From Chelydra serpentina (Eukaryota > Chordata > Testudines > Chelydridae), in the NCBI GenBank assembly GCA_037349315.1, contig JBAIAC010000027.1, forward strand, positions 18,337,501 through 18,401,500: 64,000 bases of DNA. Reading direction: 5' to 3'. Of this stretch, positions 20,240-31,379 are shown piece by piece (within the stretch, counting starts at the first letter, position 1; each line of letters begins with the position of its first letter). The notes beneath the pieces were generated by a model. The model ran no database searches. It saw only the letters and a program-made list of their open reading frames with translations, and was not told where the DNA came from. A program made the translations under genes and the position numbers.

Positions 20240-20640
20240 CCCACCCGTGTTCCTCTCCCCTTTCCGAGTGCCGCTTGCCCTCACAGGCTGGTGCGCCGCG
20301 TACGAAAGCCCCGGAGATCAGTCTGCTGGTGCCATGGTAACAGGGCAGCTTCTCACCCCGGAGCTGTTCCCCAGACTCGCTCCAGCCCTGGCACACCCAG
20401 CTCTCACGGGCCCAGGTGCCCCCGGCGAGGCCCAGCAGTGCACTGCCCGCACTGGCACCTGCCCGTGCCATCCGGGAGGGGAGCGAGGCCTGCCGCACCC
20501 CTGGCCTCGGATTTGCTGCAGCGCCAGCATGATGAGCCTCGGCAGGAGCTCGTCCAGCCGGCCCGGGGGGCTCCGAGCGCGCCCGGAGGATGCGACGTCG
20601 GTAGATGGGCGGCGTGCAGGGAACACCTGCTCCCCGCCGC
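20240..20640. promoter_or_regulatory. CpG-dense block, candidate island
   Basis: High CpG density, strongest at 20510-20620, immediately downstream of the minisatellite. The minus-strand frame at 20318-20752 includes a leucine-rich stretch (RLDELLPRLIMLALQQIRG) that reads like a possible helix. However, frames on the other strand are equally open and there is no convincing splice context. This could be a promoter, or GC-rich intergenic DNA. Confidence 0.35.
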
Positions 20641-20737
20641 TCCCCTGGGCATCACACCAGCATGCAGGGCACCCCGGGCTGCTCCTCGCCCCCTCACGCC
20701 GGCTTCCCTTCAGCAGATGTGAGAGGCAGAGGGGCTC

Positions 20738-21425
20738 GGAGTTTAAGGTCACCAGACGGGGCCACCAGAGGATCTAGTTTGACCCCGTCTAGCACAGTCC
20801 ACCACCCTCACCAGCACCCGCACACGAACGCCAACAGCCGCAGTGAGACCAAGTATTGCAGCCCCGGGAGACTAGACTATCACGTGCCACAGGCAGCAGT
20901 GCCGGACGCTCGCGCACTGGCAAGGAATGAAGTGAGACAGAACCAGATAATCCCAGCAAGTGACCCCCTCCCCGCTAGAAAGGAAGGGGAACACCCACCC
21001 CCCCGATCACTGCCAATCTGACTTGGGAGACCCACGTGGCGACCAGTTAGACCCTGAGCATGTGAGCAAGAACCAGCCAGTCAAGCCCTCCCGCCCAATG
21101 CCCCATCTCCAGCCATGGCCGGCCCTGATGCTTCAGAGAAAGGAGATTAAAAAAACCCCAAACCAGAATACACTGGGGCAGGGGGATCCCTGCCAAGAGC
21201 TGGCTGAAACAGGAGATTTAGGAACGTAAGACACAAACAGGAAGTGAGCCCCACTCCTACCTTCACACAGGCAAACCCGTTACACAATCACACACACAAA
21301 TCTGCCCAGCTGTCTCTTAAAACGAAGCGAGTTCTCTCCCCCACAACGCCTACTGAGCAGCTCTTCCAGAACCTCGCCCCTCCAGTGGTTAGAAACCGTC
21401 TTCTACGTTCCAATCTTTGAATCAT
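20738..21425 (-). mobile_element. CR1 LINE 3' region, long non-coding fragment
   Basis: Shares 'gaccagttagaccctgagca', 'tgtgagcaagaaccagccag' and 'cactgccaatctgacttggg'-type text with 55404-55760, and 'agactagactatcacgtgcc' with 5735-6000. It ends near 'gttagaaaccgtcttctacg'. Minus strand, no intact ORF. Confidence 0.65.
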
Positions 21426-22260
21426 GCCGGGCGCATGTGCCAGCTCCTTCCCCTAGTGTCACAAGGTGCCTTTTGCCAGAGCACCGCGCGGTGCTTACAC
21501 CAGCCGAGACCCGGGTGCCAGCGGCTACATGGGGATCGCGGGCTGGCGGCTCTCAATCCAAGCCCTGTTAATGCATCTTGCCAAATCACCGACACAGCAT
21601 AACTAGGAATCTCTGCTCCACGGATGCCAGGAAGGGAATAGTGGGGCGGGGGGGAGGGACGGGATAGAGGGGCACAGGCAGAGCCGGGGAAAGGCCAGGG
21701 ATGGATTTTGTTGGGTTTAGCGTGCGGGTGCTGGGTGCGGCAGATGACCTGGATGATGTGGTGATCCCTTCTGGCCTTTTGCTGCCTGCCATGCGTGAAG
21801 GAGTCTCCTCCTCTCCGGGTGTGATTTGCCTCTCTCAGCCAGCTGGAGATACACCAAAGTGCCAAGGAAGGGACAGGAAATGGCAAATAATCCTGTGCGA
21901 ACAAAACCTCCTCAGCCTCTTCCTGGGAAGTTGCATTTCCTTGCCTGGAGGAACTGAGAGGCGGCTCTTGTAGCATACCAGGGACAGATTCCTCGAGGCT
22001 CCTTTGACTTGAGGGGAGACATGCAGATTTACACCAGCTGAGGAGCTCATTCTTGCTCTCCTAATGCTGCCCCTCACTGAGAGGCAGGCTTCCTGCCTGC
22101 CGGATGCAGCCGGGGCTAGCAGCAGGCGATCTCCCCCACACTGGAATCGAGGACTTCACAGCGAGCGGGGGCATGTGTCGAGTTTCTCCTGATCGCTAAA
22201 CACCACAAGTGGGCACCGTCCTTACTGCAGAATCTTTCCCTGGGCTCCCGTCCCGTCCTC
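21426..22260. other. No gene recognised
   Basis: Unassigned apart from a short 'gatttacaccagctgagg' block (22026-22043) that is half of a palindromic dispersed repeat. Confidence 0.35.
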
Positions 22261-22550
22261 ATAGATTCATAGATTCTAGGGCTGGAAGGGACCTCGAGAG
22301 GTCATCGAGTCCAGGCCCCTGCCCTCATGGCAGGACCAATTACTGTCTAGACCATCCCTGATAGACATTTATCTAATCTACACTTAAATATCTCCAGAGA
22401 TGGAGATTCCACAACCGCCCTGGGCAGTTTATTCCAGTGTTTAACCACCCTGACAGTTAGGAACTTTTTCCTAATGTCCAACCTAAACCTCCCTTGCTGC
22501 AGTTTAAGCCCATTGCTTCTTGTTCTATCCTCATGTCCTGCAGTGACAAC
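22261..22550 (-). mobile_element. CR1 LINE 3' end (second young subfamily)
   Basis: The minus strand encodes the ORF2 C-terminus ([20 protein letters not shown], then [20 protein letters not shown]). It ends with the complement of 'cctcgagaggtcatcgagtc' and a 'catagattcatagattc' tail. The tail sequence differs from the 'caaagcagg' subfamily. Confidence 0.85.
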
Positions 22551-22963
22551 TCTCCCCAGAGCCCCATGGCCGTCCAACACTCTAAGCACCCCGGTTGTTA
22601 CTGTACATGGCAAAATTACTGGCCCTGGCATTCAGAGCTGTCAGTACGAACGGCTTCTCCCCCACCCCATAGTGACCGTCTGGAACCAGAGCCCTGTGTC
22701 CCCATGTGCGTGCCATCAGCCATGTGAACGCACCACTATTCTAACTGGGCAAACATGCACCAAGCCAAAGGAACCTCCCACCGCAACGGCCTTGCTGAGC
22801 GTTCTCACCAGCTCAGTTTAAAGCCAGGCTTCAGTTCCAATCCACTGAGAACCTTCTTCTCGGTAATACAACCATGGTGGCAATGTCTCCCTTTAAAACG
22901 CCACAGCGTAGACACCCCCCCACTACAGCGACAGGAGGGCTCTTCCCGCTGCTGTACTTAATC
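22551..22963. other. No gene recognised
   Basis: Sequence between two CR1 fragments, with no call. Confidence 0.35.
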
Positions 22964-23345
22964 ATAGAATCTCAGGGTTGGAAGGGACCTCAGGAGGTCA
23001 TCTAGTCCAACCCCCTGCTCAAAGCAGGACCAACCCCAACTAAATCATCCCAGCCAGGGCTTTGTCGTCAAGCCTGACCTTAAAAACCTCTAAGGATGAA
23101 AATTCCACCACCTCCCTAGGTAACCCATTCCAGTGCTTCACCACCCTCCTAGTGAAATAGTGTTTCCTAATATCCAACCTAGACCTCCCCCAATGCAACT
23201 TGAGACCATTGCTCCTTGTTCTGTCATCTGCCACCACTGAGAACAGCCGAGCTCCATCCTCTTTGGAACCCCCTTTCAGGTAGTTGAAAGCAGCTATCAA
23301 ATCCCCCCTCATTCTTCTCTTCTGCAGACTAAATCCACCTCCCTG
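22964..23345 (-). mobile_element. CR1 LINE 3' end, 5' truncated
   Basis: The minus-strand frame encodes the CR1 ORF2 C-terminus ([20 protein letters not shown] ... [20 protein letters not shown] ... ALAGMI). It is followed by the 'caaagcagg' 3' end and 'catagaatc' tail. One extra codon near 'RLDDKALAG' is a small local difference from the copy at 50098-50454. Confidence 0.9.
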
Positions 23346-23564
23346 AAAGGCAGCAGAACTCTTCTGTCGACCTAGCACTGTCCACACCGGGGGATAGACG
23401 TAGCTGTTCCGACCTGTCAGGCTGTGGATTTTTCACACCCTGGAGGCACACAGCTATGCCGAAGTAAGTTCCCAGCGGAGACCAGCCCTGAGCTTTGCAG
23501 AATAGCCAGGGGGCAATTCCTTTGACGAACACATCGGCTCCTCAAGTACTGGACTAACGCACCG

Positions 23565-23730
23565 CCCCCATTCTTGGACACACACAAGAACATGCATCTG
23601 AATGTGATGAACACACGCAGACACGCATGCATGCGGGGTACGCACGCAGACATGGACTTACAGATGCACGTGGGAGACACACACGTGTGTAGCGCGGACG
23701 TGACATACACACGTGCCCACATGCAAGTAA
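23565..23730. repeat. Degenerate purine-pyrimidine alternating tract
   Basis: Dominated by 'acacgcagacacgcatgcat', 'gcacgtgggagacacacacg' and similar alternating text. It is a decayed CA/CG-type simple repeat with Z-DNA-prone composition. Confidence 0.6.
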
Positions 23731-24384
23731 TACCCCTCTCGTGCCTCCGCCAGAAGGAGGGTGTGAACATTAGCAAAGCACCCTGGAGACGCACTATGGT
23801 GTGGAAGTGCTATGTATTATTGGCCAGTGGCAGAGAGGGCTAGCAACTCCAGCTGGGAGCATGCAGCACCTCTGAGCTCTGGCCCTCGACTTGTTCCATG
23901 GATTCCACTCAGGCCCCAGCGCAAACAAGCCCTGGGAACTGCCTGGCTGGCCGGACGTTGCAGGGGCAGCACAGCGGCACATGGGGAACCATTGCCCCAC
24001 TAAGTCAGGGTGAAACCCCACTGTACCCGGGCCTCACTTCAGAGCCATGCTGGCAAACAGCTGCTTACTGGGGATGCTAATTCCACGGAACGGGGATGCT
24101 GGGCCCCAGGAGACAGGGGTATCTGAAGGCTGCAGAGGTGTGGGAGGGAACATAAACCCCTTCACCTCTAGGTCAGTAACTTAAATCCAGGGCAGGTCAG
24201 CAATGACCACAGCCATTCAGCAGCCTCTGTGAAATGAGGCGGGGGAGTCTCCGGTGGCAGAATCTGTCTCTGCTCTTGGTCCCCCTTCAAGGGGTGACTA
24301 GACCCCCAAGAAGAAGATACCTTCTTGAGAGGCCTCGTGGCAGAACTGCTACCTGTCTCCTTCGAGCGTTCCTCACCGCCAAAC
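23731..24384. other. No gene recognised
   Basis: No recognisable repeat or exon. Confidence 0.35.
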
Positions 24385-24560
24385 CATTGGCGTGTTTATC
24401 CTCACCGCAGGCACGGCTATTAACCCCATTTCACAGACGGGGAACTGAGGCACTCGGTGACTTACTCAAGGTCGGGAAGGGAGTTTGGGTCACAGCAGAA
24501 AGCAAACCCAGGTCTACCGGAGGGCCAGGCTAGCACGTTAACCACTGGACCTTCTTTCCT
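24385..24560 (-). repeat. MIR-like SINE, antisense
   Basis: The blocks 'attaaccccatttcacagac', 'gggaactgaggcactcgg', 'gacttactcaaggtcggga' and 'cacgttaaccactgga' are the full antisense order of a MIR CORE plus tRNA-like head. Confidence 0.65.
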
Positions 24561-25394
24561 CCCTGTGCACACCATGATTGCCCATGCTGGGTCTGGTCCG
24601 TGGCCAACAAGAGGCCTTTGGTCTCCAGGGCCGGCCAGCGAGCTCCCTTCCACCACACTTCATTCTCACGTTGTGTTAAAGGAAGAGCTCTGCCCCAGGG
24701 AGCTGAACCCCTCCCGCTCGGGGGATTTCTGAGCTCGGCAGCTGGGGATCAGAGCGCACCAACGTGCAGGCATGCGGACCCCCAGCCCTGCACTCGCGTC
24801 CCGCGGGGACAGAAGAGAAATCGCTGCAGTAAATTCCACCTGCTGGCGAAAAGACCATGCTGGGACTGGGAGGAATAACCTCGCGGGGTCCCCTGCAACC
24901 CAGCATTTCTATCGAGTCCGGGAGGATTGCCCCCCCCCCCAGCATCGACTTTCTGGGTTCTCCTCGGACAAGGGACATGACTCCTTGTCATGATGAGCTC
25001 GGCCCGGGGGTCTGCGGCAGAACAGGCTTGGTGCTGAACCCCCCACCCCACCCGCCCCAGCGAAACGTTCTCCCCCACCCCGGAGGCAGCTCCCACCCTC
25101 TGCCTGCGCCGCCCATCAATTACAGCTACATAACAGAGGCGGCTATTCCTGGGCTGATGCCATTATATAACTTTACATGCCACCTGTCAAGAGAGGGGAG
25201 GGCCGGGATAATTGAGCGGGGGCAGGGAACCCTGATTTGTACCATTGGACGTCCTATCATGATCTCCATGGCTGTAACACACAGCTGGCCAGATGTCCAG
25301 CCCCACCTGGGTTTAGAATGGCAGCCAACCACTGCAAAGTTCTGCCCAGCACGGGAACACCTGAGCCCCAAAGAAGAGGTGAAGGATGGGCTAG
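24561..25394. other. No gene recognised
   Basis: GC-rich to about 25080. 25120-25200 ('attacagctacataacagag', 'gccattatataactttaca') is AT-richer and repeat-free. No exon is recognised. Confidence 0.35.
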
Positions 25395-25525
25395 TGTTTA
25401 GGGCACCTCAGTTCACCATCTGTAAAATGGGGATAACATCACGACGCTACCCCCGGGGTGTTGGCAACATCGATATGTTAAATGTTGAGAGCTGCTCAGA
25501 TGCTGTGGCAATGGAGGCCAGATAC
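25395..25525 (+). repeat. MIR-like SINE fragment, sense
   Basis: 'gcacctcagttcaccatctg', 'taaaatggggataacatcac' and 'gttgagagctgctcagatgc' are the CORE and post-CORE blocks. Confidence 0.6.
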
Positions 25526-25799
25526 ACACCTTAGACAGATTATCCTTCCTGTTAAATAGGACAGAGCTCCTAACCCCGCCGCCTTTGACACACATGGTTC
25601 ATAGTCGGGTTTTTATTTGGAGGTTTGGACAGCACATAGGCCGATTCGGGAAAGCATCCCCTGTCGGGGCAGCCTGGCACCTGCTTATGGGCTGCCCTGA
25701 ACTGGGGGGCAAGCAAGGAACGTCAGAGACCCACCCGTGCCCAGTAGCACAATGCTGCTGGAGTAGTGAACATTGGGGCGGGGCTGGAGCAGAGGACTA

Positions 25800-26022
25800 G
25801 GAGTTTAAAGGCTTTGCCAGGCAGGACCATTGTGATCATCTAGCCTGAGCTCCTGAATAACCCAGGCCAGAGAACGGCCCCAAGAGAATTCCCAGCAACG
25901 AGAGCAGACATTTTAGAAAAAACACCTAGATGTAACAGCTGCCAGTGATGGAGAATCCATCTCGACCCTTGGCGAGTTGTTCCAGTGGTTAACTGAGATG
26001 GTGGCTTGGGGGGGGGGGGGGG
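25800..26022 (-). mobile_element. CR1 LINE 3' fragment ending in a G15 run
   Basis: 'gaccattgtgatcatctagc', 'ctgagctcctgaataaccca', then 'gccagtgatggagaatccat' and 'gagttgttccagtggttaac' are minus-strand CR1 3' modules. A G15 homopolymer follows at 26008-26022. Confidence 0.7.
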
Positions 26023-26829
26023 AATCACGTGAAAGAAAGGCTTCCCCTTGCCTTTGGTCAGTGCTTCTGAAAAATCAGGCTCTCGGTGTCTCAAGCTAGG
26101 CACCCAAAAATGGAGGGCCCCCATTAACGGTCCCTTTTGAAAATATTGCATTCATGCCTGCTGTGCCTCAGTTTCCCCATCCGTCCACTCTGGCCTGTAA
26201 CATTTGCACACCTACCTCACTGAGAGGACCCGTTGATGTCTGAAAGGTGTTTTGAAAATAAATCAATGTATACGTGCCATACAATCTCATGCTCACCTTA
26301 AATCCAAGGCTCACTTGTGCCTGGTAATAACACCCCCTTGCAGAATTCACGGTTTATGGGGTGGGTAGCATGGGCTTGTGGTTAGAGCAGGGGCTGGGTC
26401 CTATCCCTCACCCATTGTGAGACGTGCGGCAAGCTGTATGTCCGTAACCTACCAGTCAGTACTACCACCCTTATCAAGACACAAACCTCTATCTGCCAGC
26501 GCTGGGGGCCTCAATTGCCTACCTAGGCACTTCTCCTCCAAGTCCCTCCGTCCTGTCCCATGCCACCCATGCATGGCAAAGGCTCCTGTCTCTACTCAGA
26601 CGGCCCCTTAAAACTCCCCTCTGCCATGTGCCTACGCCTCACTCCCCTTTGGCCCGAGGGATGCAAGTGGTGAGCTGGGATTTCTGCTTTCCTGCTAAGC
26701 TTGGCTGGATTTATGGGTCTCTCTGTTTCGTCCACCTGGCTGACACGAAGGGTGTGAGCAATCGGGGTCATGGAACTGTCTGCTATGCCAAGGGGCCCTG
26801 GGCCTTGAGATGGGGGTTCTAGCTGCTAC
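26023..26829. other. No gene recognised; foldback and MIR-like scraps
   Basis: A foldback repeat of the 'aaaatcaggctc' type spans about 26050-26150. A MIR-like block 'tgcctcagtttccccatccg' is near 26164. The remainder is unassigned. Confidence 0.35.
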
Positions 26830-27350
26830 CGCAAATACAAGTCAGAAATAGCAATAACCGCCGGCGAAGCCACGCTCCCACCCAACCCGCCAACTTCTTT
26901 GAAAACCCACTGCGGCCAAATATCAAACCACGGTCCCTACTTCTGCGGCGCGCACACAGACTCGAAACTGACTTCCCCGAGGAGAACAGATCCTGGGGGG
27001 GGGAGAGAAGCAGGGGTGTTGGGGCCGGAAAGGTGCTATGCCAGAGCTCATCAGCCACGGAGCCCGGTAACATGCGGCGTCTCTTTCTGAAAAGCCGCCT
27101 GTCTGGAACTCCGCCACTTCGCCCGGGGCACAGAGCAGGAAACGTACAAAGAGGAAATGTCCTTTTAAGGACGGGCAGATTGGTGTAAACTTTGCTTTAA
27201 AAAGCCCAGCGGTCTCTCCCTCGCAGTCACTACCTCTGTAAATAAGCCACGCTTGGCAGCCACGGCGGTCGCTCCAGCGAGTCGCGCAGGGTCGCGGAGG
27301 AAATCTGCGAGACGTTGCTTCTTTCCATAGATTCCGAGCGTGCCCAGCCA
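26830..27350. promoter_or_regulatory. CpG island, candidate promoter
   Basis: By eye there are roughly forty CpG dinucleotides in about 520 bp, with clusters at 26855-26880, 26940-26955 and 27260-27300. GC content is not extreme, so the CpG retention stands out against repeat-rich neighbours that have lost most CpGs. No TATA box or recognisable coding exon is seen. The minus-strand frame at 27165-27587 crosses it but matches nothing I know. It could mark a promoter or an unmethylated enhancer. Confidence 0.5.
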
Positions 27351-28261
27351 CCCTCTGGCCAGAGATAGGAGAGTCTGCACGGAAGTCCAGGACGGACAAG
27401 GGCACACGGATTTCTCTAGAAGACTAGAGTTCTCACTTGCCCCCTCCTCCATGGAAGAGCCGTCTGGGGGGCAGTTGATCCGGTGGCTCATCCGGGAAGG
27501 TGAAGCGTTTTCCCTTAGGAAACCAAGGGGCCTGCATAAGACTCTCCTGTCTCTGGCTGGGGATGCTGAGTCTCTGGAAAGAAACATCTTGCGTTTTTTC
27601 CTCTGCCTCCTTCGCGGCTAGCTCAGCAGCTCCCCTGCCACTCCGGGGGAACTTCCCTGGGCTCCCAGCTGCAAGGCGGAGTAGAAGGGTTGCTCAAAGC
27701 AGGTGCTGGCCGTGAGATCGTGGGCGAGGGAGGGAGGGAGGGTGTGCGTACGGGTCACGGTGTGCACATATGTAAGTTGTCTGCACGTGTGGGGCAGATC
27801 GTGTGATTGTGAAGAAGGGGGGGAAACGGGCAGCCCAGAACAAGGGGAAACAGGCAGATTACAATCCCTGATACCTGGGGTCACTAAGGGGGTTAGGGTC
27901 CTTGGCATACACAACAATCAGGGCTCAGAAGGAGCTGGAGGACACACACCCATTTTCAGATGCCAGGGGACTCCTGCTGCAACAACACGTCAAAGGGAAG
28001 GCTGGATGGCATGCAGAGAAGCCCTCCGGCCAGCAGACTCTGTCACTAGTTACGCATAAGCCAAACAGCACAGCATGGGGCTTCGGGCTGGCTGGCGAAG
28101 GTGTTCTGGTGCATTTCCGAGCCCTAGGATGCTCTTGCTAGCCTCAGCCGTCAGTGCAAAGGCCAAGCACAGGACAGGTCTGGATCTCACTATGTCAGCC
28201 GTGGCACCCTGCCAAGGGGCAATCTTCCAAAGCAAGGAGAGGAAAACCTAGATCCCAGAAC
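27351..28261. other. No gene recognised
   Basis: GC-rich, with no repeat family recognised. Confidence 0.35.

Positions 28262-28312
<51 letters not shown>
28262..28312. repeat. (TG)n microsatellite
   Basis: Two TG runs separated by a single 'tata' interruption. Confidence 0.95.
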
Positions 28313-28313
<1 letters not shown>

Positions 28314-28539
28314 TCGTTCACAGTATATACCTACATACGTACATCTACCACACATGCGCAATTCTATCCTCTAACACTCCTTCCCCAAACATACCCATAT
28401 TTCTACTGTATTTCTACTGTATTGTTACTGCATGACTGTATGTTGCCATGGTCTATGTGCCTCGAGATATTTGCAGGACAATCTCTAACTATTCCTCGCT
28501 TATGTAAACCGTTCTGCAGTAGCTGTCTCAAAGCCCAAT

Positions 28540-28790
28540 TCTGTAAACCCAAAACACCCAGACCACATTATTTTAAAGAGAAACCGTTCGCCGTGCAAAT
28601 AAAAAACAAACAAACCCCAAAAGCAAAGTCAAACTGCAATCCAAAATTTCCTAGGAAAATGTCAGGCCCCTCCCTGCTCCCGAATGAATTAATTCGTGAA
28701 CGATCACACGCCAGCCTGAAATTTGCTAAACTTCCTCTCAGCCACCCCCACCGGCTACATTGGAGAGCAGCACACAAAGGCAATTAGAAG
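28540..28790. other. AT-richer, repeat-free block; possible conserved non-coding element
   Basis: Balanced composition with homeodomain-like core text (gaatgaattaattcgtgaac) at about 28682. No repeat family and no coding signal. Conservation cannot be judged from one sequence. Confidence 0.3.
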
Positions 28791-29039
28791 AGTCCAATTC
28801 CCTGGCTCCAAGGAGACAGAAGTGCAGGACACTGCTAAGAAGGCAGTGGGCCCCCTTTTACCTCCCCCCCTGCGCCCCCGCTACTCCTTGCCCGTCCCTC
28901 TTGGTTTTTAGAAGAGCTGCTGGCATTGCTCTAAACTCTTTCACCGGGTGAGAGAATCACATTCCAGGTACAAAAGAAAATCTCCCAGCAACGTGCTCCT
29001 CCGAAGCTGCTGGGGTTTAAACACCTAGGATGCGTGGGG
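28791..29039. other. No gene recognised
   Basis: Short unassigned interval. Confidence 0.3.
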
Positions 29040-29460
29040 ACTATTAGGACTGAAGCCAGGGGTACAGCCTTGGCTTAGCAACCCATCTCTTTCTTGGCAG
29101 AGGAACGGCCTGGCCCCCCGGAGCCATTCCGTCCCTGCCCCCGGGCAGCCTGGTTTTCTTTGGTTTGTCCATTCAAGGAGAATTGCTGGACGTCCTCCTC
29201 TCCCGGCCCCGCTGCGAAGGGGAGCCGTAAACCTGCTGGCGTTAGACATCGGAGAGTCTCTCTCCGGAGCGGGCGCCTCTCCCGTCCGGCATCGCAGCCT
29301 TTTTCCCAGCAGCGAAGGTGATCTCGGCCCCTCTGGACCCGGCAGCCCTCAAACCAGCCCGTTGGGGTAGCGAAAGACCCGCAAACCCACGCGCAGGGGG
29401 AAATGCTCATCCGAATGCCTGGCCCCCTTTCCCCAGGACGCCTCGGAGACAGAACAAGGG
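29040..29460. promoter_or_regulatory. CpG island, candidate promoter
   Basis: Dense CpG from about 29105 to 29400, including 'ctctccggagcgggcgcctc' and the following 'tcccgtccggcatcgc'. There is no canonical TATA box. The CpG-poorer region to 29750 contains a good minus-strand donor consensus (cgag|gtaagg, 29679-29690 read on the minus strand). An exon about 29690-30000 on the minus strand would therefore lie upstream of the island in that orientation, which is unusual for a first exon. No encoded domain is recognised. Confidence 0.4.
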
Positions 29461-30060
29461 CCTCCTCCCCCTGCCCCACCTACACCGGCTGCTCCATCGG
29501 AAAGGGAAAAAACACCCTGCCCGTACAAACACACAACAGATGGGATCGCAGCCAAAATACATCTCCCCTCCCCCAGCCTCCACCACGGCCATGGCTCTGC
29601 TCCAAGCCAGGCTTTTGCAGCCTCCATCCCCACGCACCCCCCTGCTCCATCCAGGCCAGCCCATGGGCCCTGCTGCCTTACCTCGCCGGAGAACCCTGCG
29701 TGGCTTTGCAGGCAGGCTGGGTCCGGGCTAGCCTCTGCTGCAGGGTTTGTGCTCGTCTCTCTTCCCTCTCCTCCTGCTGTCCTTCCTCCTGGATCCCTCT
29801 CGCCTTCTCTCCCTCCTGCCCGCCCTGGAGGGCTCCCCCCTGCCTCCCCACCCCTCTTGCCAGCACCCTGCCCCTGAATCCCTTTTGCAGCCTGTGCTCC
29901 AGGCAATGCTGAAATGCTGGACAGCTCAGCACCACTGAGCAGGCCTCCCGTCCTCACGCCAGACAGTCGCCTGCTCACCGCATCCTCTGCCACAGGGCCA
30001 CCTGGAGCTCAGGAGGGGCTGATGCAGCAAGACAGGATCCCCCCCCCCAACTCCCCACCC
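29461..30060. other. GC-rich, pyrimidine-rich tract; no confident gene
   Basis: 29740-29900 is a long CT-rich run, which on the minus strand reads as Glu/Gln/Arg-rich frames (for example ARGIQEEGQQEEREERR). These are likely composition artefacts. See the donor-site finding for the alternative reading. Confidence 0.35.
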
Positions 30061-30080
30061 CACACACACACACACACACA
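30061..30080. repeat. (CA)n microsatellite
   Basis: Ten CA units after a C-rich tract. Confidence 0.9.
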
Positions 30081-30153
30081 TCAGTTTTTGCAAAGCATGT
30101 CCCTGGCTGTGCCTGACTTTGCAGGGAAGGCTGCTGTGCATGTGAGTTTTAGG

Positions 30154-30277
30154 TAGGGTGACCAAATGTCCCGATTTTATAGGGTGAGTCCCGATTTTGG
30201 GGTCTTTTTCTTATATAGGCTCCTATTACCCCCCACCCCCTGTCCCGATTTTTCACACTTGCTGTCTGGTCACCCTA
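30154..30277. mobile_element. hAT-like MITE (tagggtgacca family), copy 2
   Basis: 124-bp element with terminal inverted repeats tagggtgacca/tggtcacccta. It is flanked by a perfect 8-bp target duplication, gttttagg, at 30146-30153 and 30278-30285. The interior is the same as at 15599-15722. There is no coding capacity, so it would have been moved by a transposase supplied in trans. Confidence 0.9.
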
Positions 30278-30599
30278 GTTTTAGGGCAGAAAAGTGAGAT
30301 GGAGGGGAAAGAAGACACTAGGAATAGAAATTAGTGAGAGCGGTTGCCAGTGGGGGAGGCTTTTATGCGACAGCGCCACAAATCGGCCCCCGGCTGGCAA
30401 TCAAAATGAAGAGATCCCACCAAATGCCCACCGGCTCCCAGAGAGAAATGGGGTGCTAAATATTTTTCGGGGCTAACCCAAGATGAAGACATGTTCTAAC
30501 AATGGTGCAGGGGCTCGGGGGCGAAGCAGAAAGCGCCGTATTTTGTCTGCAAGTGGTTGCAGATTCTAATCCTGATTTTGCGGTTGCAGAAGAGATGCA

Positions 30600-31075
30600 G
30601 GTCCTTGTATTTAGGGGGTTACAAGTCTCGGGGCAGGGACCATCTCTTTGTTTGGTGTTTGTACAGCACCTAGCATGGGGGGGGGGGGTGTCCCGCACCG
30701 TAACTGGGGCCCCCGGGGGCTAGTTATACAAATAATAAATATACTACGACTTTGCACTTCCCTGCCGTAGTGCCTTTCATCTGAGGATCTCAAAGCACGT
30801 CACAGAATAAAGCCACCAGCGTAGTAAGGAAAGCACTGTTGCCCTCGTTCGTAGGGGAGGAAACTGAGGCACATCTGATTTGCACAAGGTCTTTTTTAAA
30901 GACTTTTTTTGGACTTCGATTATAAGCTGCTCGGGGCAGGAATCGTCTTTTTGTTCTGTTTCTGTATCGCACGCAGTACGATGGGGCTCTGGTCTATGAT
31001 GGTCCGACCATAATAATAATAATTTTAAAAATAACATCACTTGGCTAGTCAGTGGCAGTGCTGAGGGTGGAACAG
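30600..31075. repeat. MIR-like tail modules flanking an antisense MIR-like CORE
   Basis: Sense tail modules lie at 30625-30745 ('gtgtttgtacagcacctagc', then 'acaaataataaata', with a G12 run at 30677-30688) and at 30915-31030 ('gattataagctgctcggggc'). Between them 30775-30895 is an antisense CORE ('ggaaactgaggcacatctga'). At least two elements of opposite orientation overlap here. Confidence 0.5.
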
Positions 31076-31379
31076 GCATCCAGAGAAGAGCAAGGCATGA
31101 GGATGGTCACAAACTGATCAACATTTCCCAGCATCCACTGGTTATTTGAACTGATTTGCTCAATCATTCCTGTGAACAACTCCCAGTTGGTAGCTTGGTT
31201 GTGAGCAGCACGCGGCAAGCGTGCAAACTCCCAGCGGCTTGGCTGGCACATGCCGTTCCGGTGGCACGTTTCGGTTCCATGCTGCGAACGCTCACAACTG
31301 CAAGCCGATAATTCGTGTTTCCACGGGCGTTCTCTAGTCCATTCAGATTGGTTATTTCCAAAACATCCCTCCCAGTAAA
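31076..31379. other. No gene recognised
   Basis: Repeat-free looking sequence. Short frames only. Confidence 0.35.

Noticed and set aside
20073..20777. 234-codon frame, longest apart from CR1
   Set aside because: It begins inside the minisatellite and its length follows from GC-rich composition; the opposite strand is equally open.
28266..28787. 173-codon frame starting MCVCVCVYMCV
   Set aside because: Begins in a TG microsatellite; Cys-Val repeats are an artefact of TG translation.
29349..29993. 214-codon minus-strand frame, Gly/Glu/Arg-rich
   Set aside because: Low-complexity translation of a CT-rich tract. The donor site inside it is kept as a finding, but no protein is claimed.
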